Source of the DNA: Synechococcus sp. BIOS-E4-1 | Lineage (GTDB): Bacteria > Cyanobacteriota > Cyanobacteriia > PCC-6307 > Cyanobiaceae | DNA length: 64,000 nucleotides | Assembly: GCF_014279995.1 (NCBI RefSeq) | Contig: NZ_CP047935.1 | Location: forward strand, 1,757,494-1,821,493 | Direction: 5' to 3' | In this document: positions 9,782 through 18,644 of the stretch, piece by piece | How positions within the stretch are numbered: the first letter of the stretch is position 1 | Layout of the letters: each line of letters opens with the position of its first letter | Position numbers and translations under genes: made by a program | Notes under the pieces: generated by a model | What the model saw: the letters and a program-made list of their open reading frames with translations, nothing else | Database searches by the model: none | What the model was told of the DNA's origin: nothing

Positions 9782-10321
9782 ATGGATACATTGATTCGCC
9801 TGTTAAGAGAACAGCCGAGGAATGACAGGATTCCCGAGCTCGTTATGACAGCAGAGAAACGGTCCAACGTTGATCTAAGCCAGACTGAGAATCTGCTGAT
9901 GGGTGTCTGGGAACTTCGATGGAGCAGCGCAAAACAACCATGGCTGAAACAAGCAAACTGGCTTGAGAATATCCAGGTTCTAGATCCAGCAAATGCTCGA
10001 GGCATGAATCTGCTGCGTCTTGCCGGACCGTTGGGAGCGGTAGCTGCAGTAACCGTCGAAGCAGAGCTCACTACTGATAAAACAAATCGAATCGGCGTGA
10101 GATTTCGCAAAGGTGGGTGGAGAGGCCCTGGGTTGCCAGGTGGACGACGACTCGAATTGCTCAAGAGCGTAAACCAATCGTTTCCTGCATGGCTTGATAT
10201 CACGACACTTTCAAATGATCTAAGAATCTGCCGAGGCAATGCTGGAACGACATTCGCCCTTCTCAAACGGCATGACATGTCAGTCTCTGACTTCTTTCAT
10301 CCATCCACAAACCAGCAGTGA
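9782..10321 (+). CDS. PAP/fibrillin family protein
   Basis: 179 residues. The motif LLMGVWELRWSSAKQPWL (about 39-56), the NIQVLDPANARGMNLLRLAGPLG stretch and the GVRFRKGGW segment mark this as a plastid-lipid-associated/fibrillin protein. Cyanobacterial members are thylakoid or plastoglobule-associated lipid-binding lipocalin-like proteins linked to photoprotection. That role is family knowledge; the sequence itself shows only the domain. No signal peptide or TM segment. Confidence 0.85.
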   Translation: MDTLIRLLREQPRNDRIPELVMTAEKRSNVDLSQTENLLMGVWELRWSSAKQPWLKQANWLENIQVLDPANARGMNLLRLAGPLGAVAAVTVEAELTTDKTNRIGVRFRKGGWRGPGLPGGRRLELLKSVNQSFPAWLDITTLSNDLRICRGNAGTTFALLKRHDMSVSDFFHPSTNQQ

Positions 10322-10819
10322 GAGATTTTTTGTATGGAATGTTCCAGAAGTACGTTCCACAAATTTCTATAATCAAGCTCAAACAACCAGTTGTCACCGA
10401 CAGATCGCCTGACCAGAACATCTAGAACATCAGAGTGTTTATGTCAGATGATCATGCAACCGAAAATGCAGCAAGGACGCTCGGTTTTGATCAAACTTTT
10501 TAAGAGGTGTATGCAGATCAACTCTTCTGTCAGTGCCCATAGAGAACTCGCGTGGAAGCCAAGCAATCCATCAGCCAGCCGAAGTGTCACTGTTAGGATT
10601 AGTGCAGGACTAGGGGAAACCAGGATCCTTGCTGGATGAGCGGAAGGTATGAAACTCCATCAACGCTTGAAGGGGACAGATTGAGGAAGGCAATTGGGTT
10701 TCAGACCGACTTACTGAGTGCCAGGTGGTCTTCTCCGCTGCAGCAGACATGGATATCAGTCCAGTCATGCCAGACGATGCCAAATAGGCAAAACTAGTCC
10801 CTGCTGGCACGAAAAAAGG
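10322..10819. other. Region without a supported gene
   Basis: Overlapping frames on both strands (for instance 10391-10639 plus, 10610-10948 minus) lack protein-like composition. Possibly decayed DNA. Confidence 0.3.
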
Positions 10820-11002
10820 ATGGACGGGATGGTGAAGATTCTGCAAATAGGAACGCTTGCAGTGCTTGCCCTGGTGACTGTTGTTGTGTTGGGAGTCGAT
10901 CAAGGCAGACAGCCAAACAGCGATCGACCAGCCGAAAGCAAAGGACAACTGGAACGGTTAAGGCAGGAGCATCTTGACGATGCGGTGCCACTAAAAAAAT
11001 GA
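10820..11002 (+). CDS. Single-TM small membrane protein, 60 aa
   Basis: Starts MDGMVKILQIGTLAVLALV with one strong TM helix (about residues 7-24), then a charged, Gln/Arg-rich tail (QGRQPNSDRPAES, RLRQEHLDDAVPLKK). Two start codons are possible (10820, 10829). It overlaps by four bases (ATGA) a 27-codon frame, which hints at translational coupling. Family unknown; likely membrane-anchored with a cytoplasmic or lumenal tail. Confidence 0.5.
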   Translation: MDGMVKILQIGTLAVLALVTVVVLGVDQGRQPNSDRPAESKGQLERLRQEHLDDAVPLKK

Positions 11003-11082
11003 CCGAAGGTGATGTGTACCCAACAAAAGATCCGGATGTCTTCCGGGACCCAAGGTGCAAGACGTTTCACTGTGGAAGCTGA
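10999..11082 (+). CDS. Possible coupled micro-ORF, 27 aa
   Basis: The ATG overlaps the stop of the preceding TM protein (ATGA). The product (MTEGDVYPTKDPDVFRDPRC and a short tail ending HCGS) is hydrophilic. The overlap and composition favour coding, but its length makes this uncertain. Confidence 0.3.
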   Translation: MTEGDVYPTKDPDVFRDPRCKTFHCGS

Positions 11083-11682
11083 TACCTACTGACACGAGAA
11101 GCTTCTCCTACTGGGTAGATGCTGGAGAGGTTGGTGACCGAAGAGCAAGACAAGAAGAAAGCCAATGAAAAGGATCAGCGCAAAACAAGAGATAACTGAG
11201 GTCAATTTAAGGAGTGTATCTTGTGGAATAATTAAACATCAACTATGTCTTCATAAGCTGCGCGTAGTGGTGACGTTTTCTCATAACTAAACTAGTAAAG
11301 ATATTGATCTATCACTAAAAAAAAGCAAGGAATCCATGAAAGACACAAAGGTGTAAACATGAAAGTTGTTACACCGAGCGAATAGCATCACACCCATCAG
11401 ACGGTCGACAGTTGAGCCAGCTCCAAGACTGGAGTTGGCTCATTTGTTGTCGGCACTGTCATCCGCTATACACACGACAGGCAACATGCACCTGACGACA
11501 CACCGAAAGCTGCAAGAAGTCGCTGATCAGGAATGGTTCGTGACGACGAGGATGCTGGCGAAAGCGCTGAAACCGTCAATTCATCTCTGCATGCCTGGAG
11601 TTCAGCAACGAAGCTCCTGGAGTTCTCTATTGAACGGACTGGAGAACGGGGCATGTTCCATATGGTGAGGCTTCAGTGCCCC
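11083..11682. other. Region without a supported gene
   Basis: Frames on both strands around 11366-11668 look random. The region ends in the long inverted repeat at 11683. Confidence 0.3.
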
Positions 11683-11731
11683 GTGACCAACCTCACAGAA
11701 CTGCCTCCAGGAGGGATGTGAGGTTGGTCAC
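11683..11731. repeat. Long perfect inverted repeat
   Basis: GTGACCAACCTCACA (11683-11697) is exactly complementary to TGTGAGGTTGGTCAC (11717-11731). The 19-base loop contains a second palindrome, CCTCCAGGAGG. No T-run follows on either strand. It lies just downstream of the minus-strand DUF3104 remnant, so it could once have been that gene's transcription end, or an element border. Confidence 0.8.
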
Positions 11732-11738
11732 ACCGCCC

Positions 11739-11870
11739 TTAGATCGCAGGAAGGATGTGAGTCACCAGATCAGCGTTGACCCAGCGGATCACGCCAGAAT
11801 CCACATCAGCGATCTGGAACAGGTTGTGCATGGAGCGGTGGTGAGGAACCGCTGCAACATGCGCTGCCTG
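11739..11870 (-). pseudogene. Truncated DUF3104 protein fragment
   Basis: Reading from an in-frame stop near 11871, the last 43 codons include SMHNLFQIADVDSG and RWVNADLVTHI, almost identical to the C-terminal half of the DUF3104 gene at 34839-35120. The N-terminal half is missing or scrambled and an in-frame TAA precedes the homology. It is a paralogous remnant next to precursor cluster 1, just as the intact copy lies next to cluster 2. Confidence 0.8.
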
Positions 11871-12011
11871 TTAGAGGTGGGCTCCCTCAAGATCCCCCAA
11901 AAGCCCCTTGACCACATCACCTGATCGGGTGATTCCGAAAGCCTTTCTGAACTCGCTTGACCACACCTCTCACCCTGTCTTAGTACGTCTGCACTACAGC
12001 AGAGAGGAGCG

Positions 12012-12242
12012 ATGGAGGAGTGGGACTTTGTGGACGAGAAAGAGCTGCAGAACTGGAAAGGAGCCCGGATTTGCCTGACTTGCCAGCACTTCGCCTATGG
12101 AGTGGATGGCCACTGCCGAACGATGGTGGCCTGCAATCTCAGGCAACAGCAGCTCCAGCAGGGCGATCACCTGATCAAGCGTTGCCGCCACTGGACTCCC
12201 ACCTGGCAAGACCAGGCCGGATGGTGCCCGGAGTTCGGGTGA
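12012..12242 (+). CDS. Cysteine-containing small protein, 76 aa
   Basis: MEEWDFVDEKELQNWKG leads into ICLTCQHFAYGVDGHCRTMV, then a Gln-rich helix and RCRHWTP, WCPEF. Cysteines at about residues 21, 24, 35, 41, 58 and 73 in CxxC and single arrangement suggest a zinc or iron-sulfur site. I recall similar small proteins in marine Synechococcus but no named family. GC content is higher than in the preceding 2 kb. No membrane segment. Confidence 0.65.
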   Translation: MEEWDFVDEKELQNWKGARICLTCQHFAYGVDGHCRTMVACNLRQQQLQQGDHLIKRCRHWTPTWQDQAGWCPEFG

Positions 12243-12288
12243 CGCTGCAGCTGGCCATGGCTAAGCCTTCTGTACTGGCCAGCCACCC

Positions 12289-12560
12289 AAGTCAGAAGAG
12301 CAACTCAAAGCTTTTCTAGAAAAGGTCAAAGCTGACACCAGCCTTCAGGAAAAGCTCAAAGCAGCTGCTGATGTTTAAGCAGCTCTTGCGATTGCAAAGA
12401 GGCGGGATTTATGATTTCTGCCGTCGACTTGGATAACACTAAATCGGAGATTTAAGAAGAAAAGCTTAAAGGCGTTTCTGGTGGTAGCGCAGACAGTTTC
12501 TGGAAAAATACAAACACGGTATTAAAAGATTGTGGGACTGGTTTCGGCTGGCTGGATTAG
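12289..12560 (+). pseudogene. Prochlorosin precursor pseudogene
   Basis: Homologous throughout to an MSEEQLKAFLEKV precursor, but the start codon has become AAG (12289), codon 31 is TAA and one base is lost at the GCAAAGAGG site. A further TAA lies near the end of the leader. The last part still reads GVSGG followed by a 24-residue core with one Cys. It is the first unit of cluster 1 and keeps its terminator downstream (12611). Confidence 0.9.
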
Positions 12561-12610
12561 TCCTGGAGACTAAGATTACCTCTACTGCCCTGAAGCCTAC
12601 TCATCAAAGT

Positions 12611-12634
12611 CCCTGCAAACGCAGGGGCTTTTTA
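12611..12634 (+). terminator. Rho-independent terminator
   Basis: CCCTGC-AAAC-GCAGGG followed by GCTTTTTAA. The same hairpin type ends several precursor units in the three clusters. Confidence 0.8.
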
Positions 12635-12760
12635 ATGCTTCAATCACTCCAAAAAGACCAACAATCAGCCCCCGATACCTGGCACGATTAAGTGCAGTAT
12701 ATATTATCAAAAGCCTCTTCAGCAGACCGTTGCTATGACTACTGAACAGACCTGCTACCC

Positions 12761-13033
12761 ATGTCAGAAGAACAACTCAAAGCGTTTCTCGAAAAACTCA
12801 AAGAAGATACCAGGCTTCAGGAGAAACTCAATGCTGCCACCACTCCAGAAGAGGCGATCACCATTGCTAAAGATGTAGGATTTTCTATTTCTGCAGAGGA
12901 TATTCAGACATATGGAGACATGACGGACGCTGAACTGGAAGGTGCGGCTGGAGGGGATTACTGTACGGTGGAAGCTGCTACTGTCTGTTATACGCGGGAG
13001 CCTGGCTGTGATACATCTGGCTATGGATGCTGA
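12761..13033 (+). CDS. procA: Prochlorosin precursor (Nif11-type leader), 4-Cys core
   Basis: Typical precursor of a class II lanthipeptide: a 65-residue Nif11-like leader ending ELEGAAGG and a 25-residue core. The core starts DYCTVEAATVC and ends SGYGC, with Cys at core positions 3, 11, 18 and 25 and Ser/Thr at 4, 9, 13, 20 and 21. By family knowledge a ProcM-type synthetase would dehydrate the Ser/Thr and join them to Cys, and a double-glycine protease would cut after GG. The leader is slightly divergent (KLKEDTRLQEKL, TTPEEAITIAKD). A TTGCTATGA element at 12730 lies 25 bases before the ATG. Confidence 0.92.
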   Translation: MSEEQLKAFLEKLKEDTRLQEKLNAATTPEEAITIAKDVGFSISAEDIQTYGDMTDAELEGAAGGDYCTVEAATVCYTREPGCDTSGYGC

Positions 13034-13207
13034 TATAGTTGTACTTTCAATCCAGCAAAGCCCGTGCATTAACACGGGTGATCATTGCTTGAATATCCTG
13101 ACTAATCCCGCAAATTAACCTCAATAACTAGCACCATTGATCGCAGTAATTATTGGTTAAACACACTGCGAGATATTTGCTATAACTATTAAAGACTCCC
13201 AGCAGCC

Positions 13208-13462
13208 ATGTCAGAAGAGCAACTCAAAGCCTTCCTTGAAAAAGTCAAAGGCGACACCAGTCTTCAGGAAAGGCTCAAAGCCGCCGTTGATTCAGATGCA
13301 GTTCTTGCAATTGCGAAAGAGGCTGGGTTTAGTATTTCTGCCGACGATTTGAAGAGCACTCAATCGATGACAGAAGGGGAACTGGAAGGTATGGCTGGGG
13401 GCGGATATACTGCAGGCGGGTATATAGATTGTACTGAGAAGGGCTGCTGCTTGACACAGTAA
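13208..13462 (+). CDS. procA: Prochlorosin precursor, 3-Cys core
   Basis: The 65-residue leader ends LEGMAGG. The 19-residue core GYTAGGYIDCTEKGCCLTQ has Cys at 10, 15 and 16 and Thr at 3, 11 and 18. The adjacent CC pair limits possible ring patterns, so nested rings are likely. The GCTATAAC box sits just before the start codon (about 13181). The core is Gly-rich, which would leave flexible ring segments. Confidence 0.93.
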   Translation: MSEEQLKAFLEKVKGDTSLQERLKAAVDSDAVLAIAKEAGFSISADDLKSTQSMTEGELEGMAGGGYTAGGYIDCTEKGCCLTQ

Positions 13463-13641
13463 GAAGAGTTGTACTCATTATCCCCCAAAGATCCTGCATC
13501 GATAGGGATTTTTGATTTCTTCAATAGCCTGACTAACCACATAAATAGGCCTTTAATCCCTGACACGATTGAGCGCTGTACGTATTAGCTGAAGACAATG
13601 CGAAATAGCTTTGCTATGAATGCAGAACCAACCTCATACAC

Positions 13642-13878
13642 ATGTCAGAAGAGCAACTCAAAGCTTTCCTAGAAAAAGTGAAAGCTGACATCACCCTTCA
13701 GGAGAAGCTCAAGGCAGCTGCTGATGTTGAAGCAGCTCTTGCAATTGCGAAAGAGTCTGGTTTTTTAATTTCTGCTGATGACGTTCGGAATTCACTTTTA
13801 GATGATGAGCTGGAAAGGGCGGCTGGAGGTAACAGCACATACTTATGTACATGGCGCGGCTGTTGGGGTGTGGAGTAA
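13642..13878 (+). CDS. procA: Prochlorosin precursor, 2-Cys core
   Basis: Leader of 63 residues ends DELERAAGG, two residues shorter than the cluster norm near the end (NSLLDDELE). The 15-residue core NSTYLCTWRGCWGVE carries Cys 6 and 11 and Ser/Thr at 2, 3 and 7, allowing two rings. Upstream, a copy of the CTGACACGATTGAGCG block lies at about 13559 and TTGCTATGAA at about 13610. Confidence 0.93.
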   Translation: MSEEQLKAFLEKVKADITLQEKLKAAADVEAALAIAKESGFLISADDVRNSLLDDELERAAGGNSTYLCTWRGCWGVE

Positions 13879-14135
13879 CTCATTCTGGGAACATATGTGT
13901 TTCCCATTTACCAATCGAGTTGGACGACTAGTAACTCATTCAACTGAACGAAGGGGACTTGTTTTATAGAGAAGTTTACTCATAAGAGCCCCTGCCGCAG
14001 CTGAGGTTTTTACTTCTTCAATCTCGCCAATAAGCTCATAAATCAGCCCCCGATACATGGCACGATTGATCACAGGTGGAGAGAGATCAAGCGAATAGAC
14101 ACCCTACTTACCTATGTAGTGAAAAGATCTGAACA

Positions 14136-14230
14136 ATTCACCAGAAGCTCACCACGACCTCTTGGGTTCTGAACCAGAGCTGGACAGTGGGCTTCACCAG
14201 AAGAGATGTGATCATGAAGGAGTCGAGGGG
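14136..14230 (+). promoter_or_regulatory. Phased CACCAGA block, copy 1
   Basis: Half-sites begin at 14139, 14150, 14172 (AACCAGA) and 14195, giving 11-, 22- and 23-bp steps. They are followed by the conserved GTGATCATGAAGGAGTCGAGGGG (in parts: GTGAT, GAAGGAGTCGAGGGG). It precedes the short-leader peptide gene at 14273. The same block with identical spacing precedes six other genes in this window. Confidence 0.8.
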
Positions 14231-14272
14231 CAACTCACCAAAACAATTCAAACACTTATCAGTTTTAAAACA

Positions 14273-14452
14273 ATGACTACTTCAATCTTCAATGCTTCGT
14301 TGCACATCAAGGAAGCTGTTCCAACATACACCCCGGCCGAGTCTCAACCGCTCGTTGATCAAGAGTTGGAAGCTACTGCTGGGGGAAGGTACCTCGGCAA
14401 TCTGGATCGACCGCTCGATCGCTGTCTCTCACCTCTGGAAAGATGGTTGTAA
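14273..14452 (+). CDS. Short-leader double-glycine peptide precursor
   Basis: 59 residues. The leader is not Nif11 type: MTTSIFNASLHIKEAVP followed by LVDQELEATAGG. The core of about 21 residues begins RYLGNLDRPLDRC and ends LERWL, with a single Cys and one Ser, so a normal lanthionine set is unlikely. Start at 14273 was chosen because the upstream frame runs through the conserved regulatory block. It is better seen as an unmodified or minimally modified bacteriocin-like peptide; that role is inference. Confidence 0.7.
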   Translation: MTTSIFNASLHIKEAVPTYTPAESQPLVDQELEATAGGRYLGNLDRPLDRCLSPLERWL

Positions 14453-14493
14453 AAACTGAACGCAGGCCTCTCATTGAGTGAGACCAAGTACGC

Positions 14494-14515
14494 GCCGCCA
14501 AGTGCGGGTTTTTTA
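14494..14515 (+). terminator. Weak rho-independent terminator
   Basis: CCGC-CAAGT-GCGG followed by GTTTTTTAA, between the short-leader peptide and the next precursor. Confidence 0.55.
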
Positions 14516-14564
14516 ATTGCCAACAGCCGACCGCTGCTATGACTGCTGAACAGACCTGCCACCC

Positions 14565-14813
14565 ATGTCAGAAGAGCAACTCAAAGCCTTTCTAGAAAAG
14601 GTCAAAGCTGACACCAGCCTTCAGGAAAAGCTCAAAGCAGCTGCTGATGCTGATGCAGTAGTTGCGATTGCGAAAGAGGCGGGATTCAGTATTTCTACTG
14701 ATGATTTCGAAACTCAATCAGAACTTTCAGACGGTGAACTTGAAAAAGTGGCTGGCAGTGGGTTTACACAACAAAAGACCTGTACGAGTATTCTTCTTGA
14801 CAATTGCAAGTGA
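14565..14813 (+). CDS. procA: Prochlorosin precursor with altered cleavage site (GSG)
   Basis: The leader is close to the consensus (MSEEQLKAFLEKVKADTSLQ) but ends ELEKVAGSG instead of ELEGAAGG. The core, counted after AGS, is GFTQQKTCTSILLDNCK with Cys 8 and 16 and Thr/Ser at 3, 7, 9 and 10. Loss of the second glycine at the usual site may slow or shift proteolysis. The upstream block is partly deleted (only CCGTTGCTATGACTGC remains before the ATG), so expression may differ too. Confidence 0.88.
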   Translation: MSEEQLKAFLEKVKADTSLQEKLKAAADADAVVAIAKEAGFSISTDDFETQSELSDGELEKVAGSGFTQQKTCTSILLDNCK

Positions 14814-15074
14814 TTACAACCAAACAGGATGCACATCGATACCTTGACAAGACATCTGAAACAAATCCTATTTGGGCATACTTTTACGTGCAATAAAATA
14901 ATCTAATCAAAAATCAGAAGACATAACCATGAAACAGTAACATTCTTCATGCTTTAAATACACTCTCGATGATCGATGAATTTTCCCTCAACAATTGACT
15001 CGACTGGTCCAATAGCCTTCAGTTGAAGACACTTCAAAGCATCATTGCTATAAAGACTAAATGATCTAGTAGCT

Positions 15075-15314
15075 ATGTCCGAGGAACAGCTCAAAGCTTT
15101 CCTAGATAAGGTCAAAGGCGACACCAGCCTTCAGGAGAAGCTCAAAGCAGCTGCTGATTCTGATGCAGCTCTTGAGATTGCAAGAGAGGCTGGGTTTATG
15201 ATTTCTGCTGATGACATTCAGACCGAGATGTCAGAAGAGGAGCTGGAAGGATTGGCTGGAGGCAAGCAGTGTTGTCTATTATCAGCAGTGGTCTACGATT
15301 CTCATTATGCATAA
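15075..15314 (+). CDS. procA: Prochlorosin precursor, vicinal-Cys core
   Basis: Leader ends LEGLAGG. The 16-residue core KQCCLLSAVVYDSHYA has Cys 3 and 4 N-terminal to Ser 7 and 13, so any lanthionine must run from an upstream Cys to a downstream dehydroalanine. The upstream region is divergent from the usual block: GCACGATTGAGCGC is missing, but TTGCTATAAAG is kept. Confidence 0.92.
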   Translation: MSEEQLKAFLDKVKGDTSLQEKLKAAADSDAALEIAREAGFMISADDIQTEMSEEELEGLAGGKQCCLLSAVVYDSHYA

Positions 15315-15555
15315 GTTGGTAGCAATATATTGTGCACAATCCTAGAGGGACAGGGAGATTTACACGATGAGTAGACAAGGTTGAGTCAGTCTCTCATTAT
15401 CGGCAAAAACTGTTATTTGAGGATTTTTACTTGCATCAGTTACACCCATAAGTCCGTCAATCAGCCTCCAAGACCTGGCATATATGAGCACATTAATTGT
15501 TAACCAAAGACATTTCAGCAAACCTTTGCTATAACAGTGAAAAATCCTGCCACTC

Positions 15556-15795
15556 ATGTCAGCAGAACAACTCAAAGCTTTCCTTGAAAAAGTCAAAGAC
15601 AATGCAATTCTTCAAAAGCAGATCGAGGATGCTGAAAATAGCGAAACCGTTGTCTCAATTGCCAAGGAAGAGGGATTTATAATTTCTGCGGATGATTTAA
15701 AGAAAATTCAATCGGAGGTTTCAGATAAAGAACTGGAAGGAGCGGCTGGTGGATGTGCATGTTTCAAGAAAACCGAGATTTGGTTTAGTCGATAA
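15556..15795 (+). CDS. procA: Prochlorosin precursor, short core
   Basis: The leader is diverged (VKDNAILQKQIEDAENSE) but ends LEGAAGG. The 13-residue core CACFKKTEIWFSR has Cys directly at positions 1 and 3, with Thr 7 and Ser 12 downstream. Cysteine at core position 1 means a ring could begin at the cleavage site itself. TTGCTATAAC lies 26 bases before the ATG. Confidence 0.92.
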   Translation: MSAEQLKAFLEKVKDNAILQKQIEDAENSETVVSIAKEEGFIISADDLKKIQSEVSDKELEGAAGGCACFKKTEIWFSR

Positions 15796-15987
15796 CGATA
15801 AAGCCCAACAGAGTAATCTAAGGGAAAATTGACTCAAATAACCTTTTATTGTGGAATCACTGGCGATCAAAAGCTAGTATAAAATTTTGTTATTCCTGGG
15901 GCATTAGAGGTTAATAACATTCTCAAAGCTAAAGTAGACAACGGTTACTATGAAGAGATAACAAAAGCGGCAAACCTACCAAACTGA

Positions 15988-16228
15988 CAACTAAATGCAT
16001 TGATTGAAAAAAGTGAAACGAAACAAGGATCTTCAAGACAAGATCAAATCAGCAGCTGATGCTGATGCAGTAAGGGCCATTGCGAAAGAAAGTGGATTGA
16101 CAATGGCTGATAACGATCTGAGAATTACTCAATCAAAATCATCAGACGAAGAGCTTGAGGGAACTGCTGAAGTCATAGATGACAGAACCTGGAATGGAAA
16201 AATAATGTTGAAGGGGTGGTATATATGA
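15988..16228 (+). pseudogene. Decayed prochlorosin precursor
   Basis: Homology starts CAACTAAATGCATTGATTG (QLNALI), but the ATG and first codons are lost. The A-run at about 16007 has one base too many, so the leader continues only in the next frame (VKRNKDLQDKIKSAADADA). The leader ends EELEGTAEV without a double glycine, and the tail (IDDRTWNGKIMLKGWYI) has no cysteine. Three independent lesions argue for a pseudogene. Confidence 0.85.
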
Positions 16229-16466
16229 GTGTTGTGATGAGGTGGTGCAGATGAACAACTAAGATCGATGCTGTTTAATCTAAGAACTCGTGAGAAACTT
16301 TTGCCGATAATCATCAACACAACCTGCAGATATAAAAGTCAACTCGACAAACCATCCAGTCAACCATAAATCTAGAATCAATCACTATCAGAATTATGCG
16401 CAAAACTCATCCGGTCTAGACATCGCAAAAGACTATTGCTATAAATAATATAGAAATGTACTTTCC

Positions 16467-16700
16467 ATGCCAGAAGAGCAACTTAAAACGTTCCTAGAGA
16501 AGATCAAAGAAAACAAAAGTCTTCTGGAGAGGCTAAAAGCAGCTGAATCCTCTGATGAAATAAAAGCGATTGCAAGGGAATATGGTCACGAGATCGGAAA
16601 TGACCAAGTCGAAATGCTCAGCGGACAACAGCTGGAAAGTCTTTCCGGATCAGGTGGAACTTGCGCAATTGGACCTAATACACTCGCGTGCACAGAATAA
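16467..16700 (+). CDS. procA: Prochlorosin precursor of the ESSDE leader subgroup
   Basis: MPEEQLKTFLEKIKENKSL opens a diverged leader in which the usual ADADAVVAIAKEAGF is replaced by ESSDEIKAIAREYGHEI. It ends LESLSGSGG; the 13-residue core TCAIGPNTLACTE has Cys 2 and 11 and Thr 1, 8 and 12. The same leader subgroup (SPDE/SSEE, IAKxxGHxF) recurs at 36473, 57988 and 61840, so one lineage is present in all three clusters. Confidence 0.9.
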   Translation: MPEEQLKTFLEKIKENKSLLERLKAAESSDEIKAIAREYGHEIGNDQVEMLSGQQLESLSGSGGTCAIGPNTLACTE

Positions 16701-16939
16701 TTGGCTGATAAAAACTATCAGACTATGCAGCGTTCAGACTATCAAAGATATAAATCAAGCATGAATATCAGATCGTTAAACATAAGCCTTAAAAGTCACA
16801 GGCACATAATTATAAATCCACGACAAGTGTCTTATTGTACATAATTCAGCCGCTACATCCTCTTCAACATGCAATTTCGGACGGAATTTCGCAAGCTATG
16901 TATTAGCACTGACAAACAGGAAGAGGGGCGCTGCTAAAA

Positions 16940-17060
16940 CTGCTATAAAAATCAATATCCAATCAAAGGACCAACTAAAAGCTTTCTTGGGAACGCCTGA
17001 GATAACAGTAGCCTTCAATGAAAGCTCAGAGCCGCTATCGATACCAGTTAATTTCTAGAA
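16940..17060 (+). pseudogene. Remnant of a prochlorosin leader
   Basis: CTGCTATAAAAAT and then AAAGGACCAACTAAAAGCTT match the promoter and leader start of intact precursors. The match continues as GCCTTCAATGAAAGCTCAGA (cf. GCCTTCAGGAAAAGCTCAAA), with frameshifts and stops. No start, double glycine or core can be read. Confidence 0.75.
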
Positions 17061-17524
17061 TAATCCAAAAATTAAACCCTACATCTTTAGTGAATGACCT
17101 CAGGAAGCCGATAACAGAGCTGGCAAAAAAACTTTAAGACATGTCTGAAGGATGCCCCTGTGAATCCTGCGTTTCAGATTTAAACCGTCAATTGACAAAT
17201 CATAAATCGAAGAATCATGAAACAGTCTTATCTAGTGCGCTCTGAATCACTCTAATTTAAGAGCCACTGAAACCATCACGATGAAAAGTGAGAACAATCC
17301 GAGACATACCTATAAAATGTACAAATTTATAGCTATATTCTGAGGCAAATATAGCAACTTACTTGATTCCACACCTCCGGTCAATCTCCAACTTAATTCA
17401 AAAGTAAAATGCATGAAACAATGCCAAACCATCTTCAGGCTGACAAGGTTTATATAATCAATTGAGAACCAGAAGAATCAATCGAGATTGATTAGTAGAG
17501 CCTCAATCAATGGATTTATATGTA
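17061..17524. other. Region without a supported gene
   Basis: Stop-rich on both strands. Probably decayed cluster DNA. Confidence 0.35.
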
Positions 17525-17788
17525 CTATTTTTTGGGGCAGTGTTGGCCAGCTGTCTCTAAACAACAGTGCTTGCCAATGGTATTGGTGTGATCTAAACCA
17601 CCAGCTAAGCCTTCCAGCTCTTGCTCCGTTAACTCTGCTTCTTCGAGATTACCAGCAGTAATGCTGAAACCTGCTTGTGCAGCAAGAGCAACAACCGCAT
17701 TTCTATCAGCTGCCGCTTTAAGCTTCTCCTGAAGACCCTTGTCAACACTGACTTTTGCTAAAAAAGCTTTGAGTTGTTCTAGAGACAT
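17525..17788 (-). CDS. procA: Prochlorosin precursor, 3-Cys core, minus strand
   Basis: The only intact precursor of cluster 1 on the minus strand. The leader opens MSLEQLKAFLAKVSVDKGL, the same opening as the element-borne gene at 36473, and ends LEGLAGG. The 23-residue core begins LDHTNTIGKHCCLETAG and ends HCPKK; Cys at 11, 12 and 20, Thr at 4, 6 and 15. No copy of the usual CTGGCACGATT block was seen upstream, so its expression may be separate. Confidence 0.92.
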   Translation of the reverse strand: MSLEQLKAFLAKVSVDKGLQEKLKAAADRNAVVALAAQAGFSITAGNLEEAELTEQELEGLAGGLDHTNTIGKHCCLETAGQHCPKK

Positions 17789-18101
17789 GAGGGGATAGTC
17801 GTTACAACAGTCTTAGCAACGAACTGATCAAGGTGTACGCCAAGTTGATGGCAACAAAAATCGCAGCCTAGTGAGGGATTGATGTGACTCTTCAGCAAAC
17901 ATTAACCTAATTGGTTCTCAAGCCTCTGATAGAGACCACAATGGGGTGCTCACGCAACAAAAGTCCTCGTCAGCCCGTCAACCAAAGCTGCATCTAATCA
18001 ATCACCCATAAGAGACTTTTCACTGATGGATACTGCTGGATCGACATCAAATACGCTAATTGATAGAGGTACTGCGCCAATTTCTGTATCGGCATTGAAC
18101 T
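17789..18101. other. Intergenic region
   Basis: Presumably holds the promoter of the minus-strand precursor; no other feature was seen. Confidence 0.35.
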
Positions 18102-18308
18102 CTATTTTACTGCCTGAGTATTCGACTGCCCATCAATCATAAAGGCACAGTCGGATTCTACAGACTCATTCGAGTACTTCGGTCTAATAACGAAGGAAAT
18201 TGAACGAATTAGCATCAGATTGCGATTAAAAGGATCAAAATACTTGTCACTGAGTCCATAATCCTGGAATATCTTGAGACAGTCTGAACTTTCACCATCA
18301 TCGATCAC
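18102..18308 (-). CDS. Uncertain small protein, 68 aa
   Basis: The frame DYGLSDKYFDPFNRNLMLIR followed by a beta-prone FVIRPKYSNESV looks partly protein-like, but there is no ribosome-binding site and no family match. It may be a fragment of a decayed gene. Confidence 0.3.
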   Translation of the reverse strand: MIDDGESSDCLKIFQDYGLSDKYFDPFNRNLMLIRSISFVIRPKYSNESVESDCAFMIDGQSNTQAVK

Positions 18309-18644
18309 AGTTCATCAGCTAATCAGTGAATCCTCAAGTCCGATAAATATTCCAGCAAATCGGATAATGACCTAGGTCCTTCTCTCCAGCTGGAAACCGC
18401 TCGTAACTAAGCGACTTATACCGACAAACAAGCAATTTCCCCTAGATCACGAAACAAGGTGAAAAGCATGATTGCAGCCGAAACATTGAATAGATATCTT
18501 TGCAACAACAGAATTAAATTTGCGCATATGCACAAACCCAGCGCAGTAGGATTCATCGATAAAAATTGTTGCATTGTTAAAACCATTATTAAGAACTAAA
18601 AACTCCGCTCAAGCAATTGATAATTGGTGCATAAAGTTGATTTC
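18309..18644. other. Intergenic region
   Basis: No gene was seen; it lies between divergent frames and should hold the oxygenase promoter. Confidence 0.35.

Noticed and set aside
9721-10278. 185-codon minus-strand frame opposite the PAP/fibrillin gene
   Set aside because: Antisense shadow; the plus-strand frame carries clear PAP/fibrillin motifs.
12764-13075. Long minus-strand frame antisense to the first intact precursor
   Set aside because: Shadow of the conserved Nif11 leader; similar shadows appear opposite other precursors.
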